Positions 11,258 through 20,732 of a DNA stretch of 64,000 nucleotides are shown here, piece by piece. The stretch is from Raphanus sativus. Taxonomy: Eukaryota > Streptophyta > Magnoliopsida > Brassicales > Brassicaceae. Below the pieces are notes generated by a model. It saw only the letters and a program-made list of their open reading frames with translations, did not search any database and was not told the DNA's origin. Position numbers and translations under genes: made by a program. The stretch covers positions 25,296,638 to 25,360,637 of the forward strand of contig NC_079511.1 of assembly GCF_000801105.2 (NCBI RefSeq). The letters run 5' to 3'. Each line of letters starts with the position of its first letter. Positions within the stretch are counted from its first letter, which is position 1.

Positions 11258-12418
11258 ATGTAAAATTACATAATTGTCAAAAATTAAAATTAAACAATAT
11301 TTATAAAATATGTAGATATATATAAGAAACTAATGATTTTACGACTTAATTTGATTTATGATTTAATTTTTATAATTTTCTAAAAATATGTATATATTTT
11401 CGAAATATTTTTAGTTTAAATGATATTTCAAAATTTGAAATGCTATAATTGAATATATTTATTTTAATGATGATTTATGAGTTATTACCATATTTTAAAA
11501 AAGTCCAAAAATATAAATCGACAATAAATGTAATACTCCCTCTGTTTTTAATTGTAAGTAGTTTTGGTTAAAAGCACAAATATTTAGGAGTTGTTATTTT
11601 TAAAACAAAATTATTTAATCAATCAATTCAACCAATTATTAAAAACCTAGCATTATTTCATTGGTCATACAATATCTAATAAATGAAAAGTTACATTGAG
11701 ATATGTAAACTACTTATATTGTGAAACAAAGTATTTTTGCTAAAACTACCTACAATTAAAAACAGAGGGAGTATATGAGTTATTACCATATTTTAAAAAG
11801 TTTACCAAAAATATAAATTAACATTAAATATAATTGTTCATGTCATATTAATCTATAAAATATGTCATCAATTTTAGTAGCCATTTTATTATTTTTGTGA
11901 AAATGATTGTAGAGAAGACATGTGGCAAAATCACTTCTCAAATATAGTCTAGGAGATGTAAAATTGCATAATTGTCAAAAATTGACATTAAAAATATTTA
12001 TAAAATCTGTAGATATATATAAAAGAAACTAATGATTTTACAATTTAATTTTATTTTATGATTAAATTTTTATAATTTTCTAAAAAATATGTATATATTT
12101 TGAAATATTTTTAATTTAAATGATATTTCGAAATTTGAAATGCCATAATTGAATATATTATTTTAATGACGATTTATGAGTTATTACCATATTTAAAAAA
12201 ATTCAAAATATAAATCGACAGTAAATGTAATATATGAGTTATTACCATATTTAAAAAAAATTACCAAAAATATAAATTATCATTAAATATAATTGTCCAT
12301 GTTATATTAATCTATAAGACATGTCATTAATTTTAGTAGCCATGTCATATTATTTTTGTGAGAATGATTGTAGAGAAAACATGTGGCAAAATCACTTCTC
12401 AAATATAGTCTAGGGGAT
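11258..12418. repeat. Tandem duplication of a ~461-bp unit
   Basis: Copy 1 is 11258-11956 and copy 2 is 11957-12418. Both start GTAAAATTnCATAATTGTCA and end CAAATATAGTCTAGG. Removing the 238 bases of MITE plus one TA from copy 1 leaves 461 bases against 462 in copy 2. Scattered substitutions show the duplication is not recent. Confidence 0.85.
11536..11771. mobile_element. Stowaway-type MITE (236 bp) with TA target duplication
   Basis: Terminal inverted repeats CTCCCTCTGTTTTTAATTGT / ACAATTAAAAACAGAGGGAG are flanked by TA on both sides (11534-11535 and 11772-11773). CTCCCTCnGT termini with TA targets define Stowaway (Tc1/mariner-type) MITEs. The second tandem copy keeps the uninterrupted site at 12231-12232, which confirms the insertion boundaries. 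Confidence 0.92.
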
Positions 12419-12419
12419 T

Positions 12420-13080
12420 GTTTTTAAACCGAATCAAAAATACATATAGTCTACCAAAAACGTAACAAACCCCCAAAAGAAACCCTAAAATACACTATTT
12501 ATGAATTTGCAAGGAAATTCTTGCAATTCCTTTGCAAAATCATTTTTTCTCCAACTCAAAGACTATATCTAAAACCCTAAAATCTATATATAAACTCTGT
12601 ACCCCAAATCACTAATATAAACACTAAATCTAATATTTTCAAAACTTATACAAAAAATCTTAAACTTTACTTCAAATTTAATATTTCTTAAAATTTAGTT
12701 TCAAAACTTAAATTTATACTTCAAACACTATACTACAAACCATACACTTATAACCCTAAACCTTACCCCCAATCATAAAATCCAAAACACCAAATTTAAC
12801 ATTTTCAAATTTAATCAACAAAACTTGAACATAAACTACTAATTTCAATGTAGAACTTTTCAAGTTTATATTTTCAAATTAGTTTAAAAAAAATCTAAAA
12901 CTCATACTTTAAATCTATATCTCATTACCTATTTTCTTAACTCCAAACTTGTTAATTATAAATATAATATTTCAACTTAAAACTTTTAATTATCAAACCC
13001 AAATTCTAATATATTTAAGTTGCAATTATATTGAAAGCAAATCATAAACAACAAAACCATTAATATAATCCTAAACTATG
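12420..13080. other. G-depleted, strand-asymmetric stretch
   Basis: The plus strand is nearly free of G. By hand count 12601-12840 has 2 G and about 53 C. Phrases such as AACCCTAAA, ACTTATAC and TTTCAAA recur. No ORF. It may be an old simple-repeat-derived array. Confidence 0.7.
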
Positions 13081-13574
13081 AAAGGGAGTTGACAACATTT
13101 TGTGACTTATCTCTCCAGCTCTCTCTTGTCTTACGTATGACAACAACAACAAATAAAAACAAATCTCATTGGCTAATACTTTCACACAAGGATTGACAAA
13201 CATTAATTTCTGTCCATTGGATTTACACTTCAATCAAATGGACCTTATGGGTTGATATAATCGGCTATTATTCAAGGGGTCTAGGAGAACAATTGAAATC
13301 AAGAGTAGTATATACCCTAAATATTATTTGGGAAGTAATTTGCATATGTGTCATCGACATATATTTAATTTTAACAAGAAAAAATGATATTACTTTGAAA
13401 ATATGTGACGTGGTCCACTTTAATCTAGATCAACGTCATTGTTGTTTTATATTATAGGTCGAAGATAAACCAACAAAACAAAATGATGAATTTGTAACTT
13501 CTCTTTAAATACAAGTTAAGAAAACATTCTCTTTAAATACAATTTTAAGTATTTTCACGGTTTGGCAAAGTATG
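13081..13574. other. Intergenic, nothing recognised
   Basis: No ORF, repeat or RNA gene identified. Confidence 0.35.
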
Positions 13575-13726
13575 TATCATAAGAAAACATGAAGTCAACT
13601 AACATAACCATGTCTTTTAATTATATACGTATTATTTATACAATATTATTTATCATAAGAAAACATGAAGTCAACTAACATAACCAGGTCTTTTAATTAT
13701 ATACGTATTATTTATACAATATTGGT
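13575..13726. repeat. 76-bp tandem duplication
   Basis: 13575-13650 and 13651-13726 are almost identical (TATCATAAGAAAACATGAAG, then TATACGTATTATTTATAC). At most one or two substitutions are visible (CCATGTC versus CCAGGTC), so the duplication is recent. Confidence 0.85.
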
Positions 13727-13984
13727 CAATATATCTATCTTTATGGATTTCTGTTCTCTTCATAATTAACTACAAAACTAATTAATGTATTTTATTCTCT
13801 CTAGTTATGTTATTTACTAAAAATTACACGTGGAAATAAAATATGTAATTTATACATATGACCAAATAATCTAACAAATTCTATAGTTATGTACCAGCTA
13901 TTAAAATACGGTGAATGTAGATCAGATGTTTTTTGTCAACAATATAGATTATGGAAGTTTATGTCCGGATCGTTTCTTTTTACC

Positions 13985-14045
13985 TCAAACGGTCATTTTA
14001 TTACTTAAATTTGAGATGGTCTGGATAACCAGATCGGAATAAAAC
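13985..14045 (-). mobile_element. LINE 3'-end fragment
   Basis: Matches the 3' end of the minus-strand LINE at 16220-16300 (TGAGnTGGTCTGGATAACCA then GAnCGGAAT). A 5'-truncated copy of the same family. Confidence 0.55.
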
Positions 14046-14206
14046 AACTAATTAGTGATACATCACTAAAAACTACAGTATATGTCATGGTATATAAGTC
14101 AAAGTACGTTTGGCAAAAAAAGTCAAAGTACATTCTTCATCTATATATCGTTTGTGATATATTGAATTAACTGAAAAGAAACCCTGATGTAAAATTGGTG
14201 TATATA

Positions 14207-14458
14207 TTCCTTCCGTTTCATAAAGATCCACATTTTAGAAAAAAAATTGTTTAAAAATATACATTTTTTACTTTTCAATATATTATTTAATAAAAATTGT
14301 TAACTTCAAAAAAATTAATAATATTTATTAGATTTATATTAGTTAAAAATTATGGAAAATTGTTATTACAAAAAACAATGCATTTATAATCAAATTTAAT
14401 ATATTTTTTTTAATATATACAAAAGTCTAGGATATACAATTTTTTGAAACAGAGAGAG
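14207..14458. mobile_element. Stowaway-like MITE (about 252 bp)
   Basis: Left end TTCCTTCCGTTTCATAAAGA pairs with right end TTTTTTGAAACAGAGAGAG, flanked by TA at 14205-14206 and 14459-14460. Interior AT-rich and non-coding. Termini are more degenerate than those of the 11536 copy. Confidence 0.75.
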
Positions 14459-14703
14459 TATTACGTAAGAGACTTCCAATCAATTTTCCCAAGCAAATTT
14501 TATTGGTGGAATACAAAAAAGTTTACATAGTTTAATACACATGTTCTTTATGCATACACATATTTGCATAAGTAATTAGAACAACCTTTGACTTCTGAAA
14601 ACAAGAACACTGAAAAAATAAAATTGGATGGGAGTTATTAATACACGCTAAATGATTTTTTTTTGTTTTTTGTTTTTTTAATAGCATATATATCACCTAG
14701 GTT

Positions 14704-14862
14704 TTAACCACCGAAATCCCCGCCATAACCACTGCCCAGACAGGCGATGCTTTCTTTGCCATCTTTCTTAGCTTTGTGGTAGAGAAAGTGAGTGAGCCAT
14801 AAGAGGAACATGAACAACAGAAGCCCTCCAAACGCTATAAACAAAATCCCCACAGGGCTCAT
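14704..14862 (-). CDS. Small single-pass membrane protein with Gly tail
   Basis: 52 residues from MSPVGILFIAFGG. A strong hydrophobic segment at residues 4-27 (ILFIAFGGLLLFMFLLWLTH) is followed by a short basic stretch (YHKAKKDGK) and a small tail ACLGSGYGGDFGG. The in-frame reading upstream of this Met begins at a GTG and is probably untranslated. A TATA box at about 14922-14930 puts transcription start near 14895. Member of the local Gly-rich cluster. No recognised domain, function unknown. The layout TM, Lys, Gly resembles the 8427 protein, with a much shorter tail. Confidence 0.6.
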   Translation of the reverse strand: MSPVGILFIAFGGLLLFMFLLWLTHFLYHKAKKDGKESIACLGSGYGGDFGG

Positions 14863-14921
14863 CTTTCTTCTTGATCGTAATGATTTTATCTTCACTTTTC
14901 ATTTAGGGAAACAAGAAGATG

Positions 14922-14930
14922 TGTATATAT
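14922..14930 (-). promoter_or_regulatory. TATA box of the 14704 gene
   Basis: Minus-strand CTATATATACAC about 60 bases before the ATG at 14862. Confidence 0.55.
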
Positions 14931-15622
14931 AGAGAGAGAGATGATGAGCCTCTCATTGACTTAATTTTATAAAACCAACTCGTTCATTTTTTATTAGGGT
15001 TTATTTGATTTTCATACCCAACAGGGTATTTATTTTAGTTGTTTTTACGTTTAGATTTTATTCAAACCCAAACTGAAAGGAATCTTGATTATTATTGTAA
15101 GCTTGCATTGGTCAAATGACAGATTATTGAACCGATATTTCTTGCTTAATATATAATAATTATCTACAAATTATTCTACTAATTTAAATATTTGTTTCAG
15201 TTTGTTTTTTGTTTGTTTATATTATTTTTGGCTATTTGTAGTTATTTAATACATTTTGGAATTATTATTTGGACATGTATCTGGCCAAAGCCCATCTGGA
15301 TCACAATCAACCGGTACAGGTGAAGCTTTTATAACCTTAGTTCATGCAATTATATAAAAATCCAACGAAGGATATAATTTGAATTTCTAGCATATTCTTG
15401 AAGAGTTTATCATAAAAATGATGTCAACCAACATAAATTCAAATGTTTAAAGAATATGTGACCGTTCTAGTAAGGAAATTATATTTATTGACTATCTCAA
15501 AAGTCTTGTTATCATTTATCCCAGACCAGAAATATCAATCAAATATGTTCTAAAATAATGAAGTTGACGTCTTCGTAGACATAATCCGGTTCATATTCTA
15601 AATTGAAAGTTTCCCACAATAC
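14931..15622. other. Promoter-side intergenic
   Basis: AT-rich. The part next to 14931 is the promoter of the 14704 gene. Nothing else recognised. Confidence 0.35.
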
Positions 15623-16120
15623 TGCATCTTTTGTGGTGAGCGAGACGAGACGCGAGATCACCTCTTTTTTTGCTTGTTTTTATACTTTCACACTCTGGCT
15701 TAAAGTGGCTGGCAATCTGTTTGGATTTGAGCCAGATCCAGACTGGGAAACCACCCTTGGGTACGTTATCGGCAATCAGGCTCCTATGATCGACTCTCCT
15801 ATATTCTGCTGAAGCTTGTCTTTCAAGTAACCATTTACTTCACATGGATAGAGCACACAGGAAGCATAACACTACAGCCAAGACTGTGGATCAGTTCGCC
15901 AAGCTGATTGATAAAACTATCAGGAACAGGATTACTTCCACAAAGTACACTCTTCGGCCGAAGTTAAGGGGACTGATGTGCAGATGGTTTGACGCTCATG
16001 CCTCTGAATAGATTTCTAGATCCTTGTTTAGTTTAAGCTTAGCTACTTCTACATTTTAAAGTTGTACATATATTCTTTTTTCTGGGGATCAACAAATTAA
16101 CATTTCATTAAAAAAATTGA
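15623..16120 (+). pseudogene. LINE (L1-type) C-terminal end with 3' UTR
   Basis: Plus-strand remnant of the zf-RVT region and C-terminus of a LINE ORF2. It reads CIFCGERDETRDHLFFAC, then after a frame change LLKLVFQVTIYFTWIE, then after another RKHNTTAKTVDQFAKLID to RWFDAHASE with stop at 16009-16011. The CX2C, H, C ligands are present. Two frameshifts and the lack of an RT domain make it a dead 5'-truncated copy. A short 3' UTR follows, ending in an A-rich tail near 16118. Confidence 0.75.
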
Positions 16121-16219
16121 AAGATGCCTTTTTGTTGGGTCATCCGGTTAACCTACATGGACGCTTGTTTCTGACTTTGTTTCCACATTAGTTAGTGCAT
16201 AAGTCATAAGTGTGTGATG

Positions 16220-16939
16220 TTTTTTTTTTGCATCAAAAGGCTATTCTATTACTCAAACTTGAGGTGGTCTGGATAACCAGACCGGAATATAACAACCAAA
16301 GTAGCATAACGATCTATGAAATGTACGAGCATTTCTAGCTAATGAATCAGCTATCACATTTGCAATTCTTGGTACGTAGCAGATCTTGAAGTCCGAGTAG
16401 CACATCTTGATCGTTTGAATCATCTCCAGTTCGGTTGAGAAACTTGGCCATGTTTGCGGTTCCGTTAGCATTGCAATCAGGTTTTTACAGTCTGTGCCAA
16501 ATCTCTAACAAATCCGAATGTTGCATCATTGTTTCCATTGCCCATTTCAACGCTTCCAATTATGAGTGTAGAGCTGACTCACTCCTCCTCAAGTTCCTCG
16601 TCCCCATCAACTGGATCTTCCCCTGCTATCTTTCCATACCCATCCAAGTCCATTAAACTGATCTGTAGAGGTCCATGAACTATCTATCATGCATATATCA
16701 CCCAAACTTAGGATTTGAGGCTCTTGAATAACTGGAAGCATAGTCATATTCTCTCTAGCATTATGCCAAGCTTGGCATTCACTCTCTGCATGCCTAACTA
16801 GCTCACATGTATCCATGTCTATTCCCCTGAATAACTTATCATTGCGAGCTTTCCATATATACCAGATAATCCATGGATATGGGTCCCTATACAAAACCGA
16901 AATCATCAATGTGCAATCTTCCTTGATACTTCTATACAA
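16220..16939 (-). pseudogene. LINE RNase H-domain fragment (RVT_3 type), 5'-truncated
   Basis: Two minus-strand frames. 16607-16939 contains PWIIWYIWKARNDKLFRGID then CMIDSSWTSTDQFNGLGWVW. 16253-16471 contains FKICYVPRIANVIADSLAR, ending WLSRPPQV. Together they are the linker and RNase H-like domain found at the C-terminus of plant non-LTR reverse-transcriptase polyproteins. The DGSW catalytic motif reads DSSW. A frameshift separates the two parts. The T-run at 16220-16229 is the poly(A) tail of this minus-strand insertion. Confidence 0.75.
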
Positions 16940-17062
16940 AACTCTGTATAATCCTTGTGTTAAATTAATAAATAATATAAGATAAATGAAAATAATAAAT
17001 AATATAAGAAATTTTTATACATTAATTTAACACAAGGATTATATAGAGTTTTCAATAGAAGT
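16926..17062. repeat. Inverted repeat of about 45-bp arms at the LINE border
   Basis: Left arm 16926-16971 (ATACTTCTATACAAAACTCT then TAATCCTTGTGTTAAATTAA) is repeated inverted at 17018-17062 with a few mismatches, around an AT-rich spacer. The left arm is part of the LINE sequence, so the right arm is an inverted copy of LINE-derived DNA. Confidence 0.75.
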
Positions 17063-17297
17063 ATGTATACATATCCTTGATACTTCTATACATAAATTTT
17101 TTAATCCACTTTCGATCAAAAAAAAATATTTTTTAATCCACATTTTTTGTAAAACTAATGAAGTTGCATCACAAAATGCAATCTTTCTTCCTTATTTCAA
17201 ATGTAATACTTCATTCTTTCCTCTTTTCTTGAAACAAAATTATGACTTTTCCCGAAAAGAATAAACAAAATTATGACTTTTAATGTAGTATCTTGGT

Positions 17298-17979
17298 TAG
17301 GTCTGGGCACATATCGAATATCCGAGTTTTTGAAGATATTTGTTATTTGCTTCGAATGTTACGGATATTTAATTTTTTGATTTTCTTTGCTTCGAAAAAT
17401 ACGGATTTCGAAAAAACGGATATCCAAAAAATAAACAGATATTTACGGATATTTATGAATATTTACGGATATTTCATTTTGTTTGATTAATACAAATAAT
17501 TTTAAAAATTCAATACAAGTTTGTTTTGTAAAATACTTTTTGCATGACATATAAGATAAAAATTAAAATTAGTAGTGAATCTACATGTTTAGTAAATTTT
17601 TAAACTTAGTTAACAATTATAATAACACAAAACTTAAGAAAAAATTATAATTGTCTGTTTTCTCTTTCTTTTGTGTAATAATTTTAGATAAGTAATAATG
17701 TGAATAGAATCTGTCAAATCATATGTTAGAATAATAATTATATAATTTAAATATTTAAAACTTGAAATATAATCAAAATATACATATATTATATATTGAA
17801 AGATCGGATCGGATATCCGTTTTCCAAAATTTTAATATTTGTGATTTGCTTTGCTTTTAATAATATTGATTTTGAGTATTTGCTTTGCTTCGAAGACCTA
17901 CGAATATCCAGAATTTTTTAATCGAATCGTAACGAATAACGAATCGAATCAAATTTAACGAATAAAATGCTCAGCTCTA
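17298..17979. mobile_element. Non-autonomous hAT-like element with 8-bp target duplication
   Basis: Left end TAGGTCTGGGCA and right end (reverse) TAGAGCTGAGCA form short imperfect terminal repeats (9 of 12). They are flanked by ATCTTGGT (17290-17297) and ATCTCGGT (17980-17987), an 8-bp duplication with one difference, as hAT elements make. The interior is rich in GGATATTTACGGATAT and CGAATCGAAT motifs near both ends. No transposase. Class assignment inferred from TSD length. Confidence 0.65.
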
Positions 17980-17987
17980 ATCTCGGT

Positions 17988-19142
17988 TGTTGCAGCGGAG
18001 CCAATGTACTGGCAGGCAAGTTGGTCAACTGATCCAGGTGAATTTCTTATTTAATTTTTTTTTACATGTATACTTTTTTAAAATCTAGAAAATTATTGCA
18101 TCTTTAGGTACATGACCCCTATAATCTATGTTAACTTCGAAATTGATCCTCCTAATTTTTTTCTAGCTCCACCACTAGGTTGCTGTATACTTAGAAAATG
18201 AATAAAAGATAACCTAAACAATTTTAATTGGGTTGTGAAAGATACAAGAAATTGCAAAGAAATTGTCAAATGTACTAGCAAATTAATAGATGTGACGTTT
18301 TCTTCTTGATTACTCTTTCTTTCCAAGAAAACAAAAACGTTCGATAACTTAATCGCGTTGTTTCTCTGACTACAAAACTCAAACACCATGTTAAACCTGT
18401 AAAAAGTCAAGTGCCCAAGTATTACGGGTCTACGGGTATATAAAATGTACACAGTCAAATATACAATATGTTTTTTAAAAAGGAGTCCAAAGAAAATCAC
18501 AAAGAAAATCAAAACCGAATTTGGAGTTCAGGCCTCATAGAGAGTAAATATACAATGATATCGCCATTACTAGGTTGGATAATCGAAAGTCCACAGATGA
18601 TTATATTCTATCGATCATTCCCAAATTAACGCGTGCCTGACGGCTGACAATACATACATTTATATAATTTCTACTAGTAAACCATTTTAAAATTTCAAAG
18701 AAACCATCGTTAAAAAATATCCGTTAAGTTTTATTTAAATTTGGACCAAATTTTAGCAAAAAAAAAGTTTTATTTAAATTTCTGAAAATGTTCTTGCAAT
18801 TAGTTTGGTATAGCTTAAGTTTTTTTACTTAAAACTTCTATGTATTTTAAAATTTTTATCCAGCTTATTATTATTTACTATTTTACTTGAATAAGTTTAA
18901 CTACAATATTATGTCAGTTCACATAAACAATAATTCATTCACATCTGCATTTATGAGTATAATTAAATTATATAGTAAGGTTTCTTAGAAGAAAAATAAA
19001 CATATATATATGATGATGCCTTGTATATTATGTACGTAATGTACATTACGTTAAAATAAATTTGACATTACATAAATAAAAATAAATAAACCACAAACAC
19101 AAGAATTTATCAGTACATTAAAAATTACAGAATTATCATCTT
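17988..19142. other. Intergenic with one promoter-like motif
   Basis: No supported gene. The 128-codon minus ORF at 18126-18512 has no recognisable domain. GATACAAGAAATTGCA near 18240 is the same phrase found upstream of the 19143 gene, suggesting a duplicated promoter piece without its gene. Confidence 0.4.
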
Positions 19143-19424
19143 TTAACCGCCTCCGCCTCCACCTCCACAACCTCCACCGCCGCCTCCACATCCACCACCA
19201 CCTCCACCATCTCCACCGCCGCCATCTCCACCTCCACCGTCTCCACCAAAGCAGCCGCATAGATCTGCACATCCGCTTACATCTACTGGTTCATTGCGAC
19301 GCTTCTTATGCTTAGTTGGCTTAACAACAATGCCTCCATCTTTCTTTCCTTTCTTACCCTTTTTCACATCTTTTGGTTTTTTCTTCTTGCGGCAGAAGCA
19401 ACAACATAATATTCGACAACACAT
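19143..19424 (-). CDS. Small Cys-cluster, Lys-rich, Gly/Cys-tail protein
   Basis: 93 residues from MCCRILCCCFCRKKKKPKD. The N-terminal Cys cluster followed by Lys runs suggests S-acylation and membrane attachment without a TM helix (inference). A basic middle (GKKGKKDGG, KHKKRRNE) is followed by DVSGCADLCGCFGG and a tail of GGGGDGGGG and GGCGGGGGG repeats to the stop at 19143. An upstream in-frame TTG extends the open frame by 8 codons, but the first ATG is at 19424. A TATA-like TATATA lies near 19465-19471. Similar in plan to the 30618 protein, sharing a basic Cys-start, Lys block and Gly/Cys tail. Function unknown. Confidence 0.68.
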   Translation of the reverse strand: MCCRILCCCFCRKKKKPKDVKKGKKGKKDGGIVVKPTKHKKRRNEPVDVSGCADLCGCFGGDGGGGDGGGGDGGGGGGCGGGGGGCGGGGGGG

Positions 19425-19595
19425 CGTGATCTTGAATAGCAAACACAATCAGAGAGATATTTTGATGTATATATCAGTGTGAGTTATAAATCTTTTGTTT
19501 TCAAATCTTTCTGAATGCTGATGTAAAATATATGTGATGTAAACGCCCTTTTATACACCCCCAAATTGCCATGGATTTTGACAAATGTATATTCG

Positions 19596-19640
19596 CTTAC
19601 GACGTAAACTATTTGTCTATGAAGGATACAAGAAATTGCA
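19596..19640 (-). promoter_or_regulatory. Shared promoter block of Gly-rich genes, copy A
   Basis: TTACGACGTAAACTA followed about 15 bases later by GATACAAGAAATTGCAC, roughly 130-170 bases upstream of the TATA of the 19143 gene. The same two phrases in the same order lie upstream of the 30618 gene. Confidence 0.5.
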
Positions 19641-19859
19641 CAAGAAAAGTCAATTATGCTTTTTTGACAAAAAAAAAGAAAGTCAATTCTGCTAGAAGAA
19701 AAGTATGACTTCGCTATCTTGATTGATACGGTCAAATAGAGAATCAGATAGTTATGTCCAACATGTATAGTTTGGTGTTGGAAAAATAAGTGTCAGATAT
19801 ACCAAATAAATCCGTTATATAAAACTACACATTTCAACTATAGCAATGTATTCGTATTA

Positions 19860-20337
19860 TGAAAGTTCAGGGACAACCAATAAACAGAGCACAACGAGAA
19901 TCCAAGAACACTCTTTCTTGTATATTAGAAATCACTTAAACAATCACCTAGATCTGTTTAATCCGAATTACTCTCAGTCACACACGACTAGAGACGGACC
20001 AATTTCTAATCTCTTAACTCAGTAGATCGAGCTTCAACAACTCTGAACTCGATCACCTCTTTTGCTTGACAAGACAAACCCTTGCTCAAGCTTTTCAATT
20101 AGCGTGCTTAACCTAGATCTGCCCTAGACAATCTAGTTAAGTAGCCCTCATCGAATATACTATATTTCCTAATATCTCGATGCAATCTAATCTTCCATAT
20201 CTTCTTTACTTGATAACCACGTTATGCCACGTCATAGTTTCCATAACCGACTCTTTCCATTGTGTCACACATCGATCACATGTGTGACACAGTCTTCCTC
20301 TCTTCTTCACGATCACAGCTCTTTTCTTGAGCTTACA
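19860..20337 (-). repeat. 3' LTR of the Sirevirus-like element
   Basis: 478 bp, starts TGAAAGTTCAGG and ends GAGCTTACA on the plus strand. Contains the perfect inverted repeat TGTGTCACACAT / ATGTGTGACACA (20261-20272 and 20280-20291, 7-base spacer). Differs from the partner LTR at two sites (CTAATCTC versus CTAATATC; TTTCCATT versus TTTCTATT). Confidence 0.97.
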
Positions 20338-20352
20338 TTCTCCCCCTTTTTA
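20338..20352 (-). promoter_or_regulatory. Polypurine tract of the Sirevirus-like element
   Basis: On the minus strand AAAAAGGGGGAGAA directly abuts the 3' LTR; it primes plus-strand DNA synthesis. Confidence 0.85.
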
Positions 20353-20694
20353 TCTTAATGTGACATCCTAAGCAACCTGCAAATCCACACCGAAAGCACC
20401 AGACACAAGATATCGAAACAAGCACACTGAGATTACTTTAATAACCATAACGCATAGATAGGAATCCAAAGTCTACATCATCAGAGCACACCATTAGTTA
20501 AAGCAACATGATCCTTAGTCTTACTACACACAACTTATTTTTAAAACAAGAAAACACAACACGACAGAGTTTCATGCTCAGAAAGATAAGCTTCGACTAA
20601 GCTCCTCAGTGTCACCAGCTTGACTCAGCTCTTCGGTATTTCCAGCTACTTCATCCTCTTGATTCCCCGTGGGAGGTGGGGCATATCGAGGGTA

Positions 20695-20705
20695 TTCTCC
20701 CCCTG
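20695..20705 (-). promoter_or_regulatory. Second PPT-like motif
   Basis: The core AGGGGGAGAA is repeated exactly about 350 bases upstream of the PPT. Multiple PPT copies are a known Sirevirus trait. Confidence 0.65.
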
Positions 20706-20732
20706 CTTAGATGCACATTCAGATAAAAACAA

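Noticed and set aside
18126..18512. 128-codon minus-strand ORF
   Set aside because: AT-rich, no domain, no clear promoter; likely chance.
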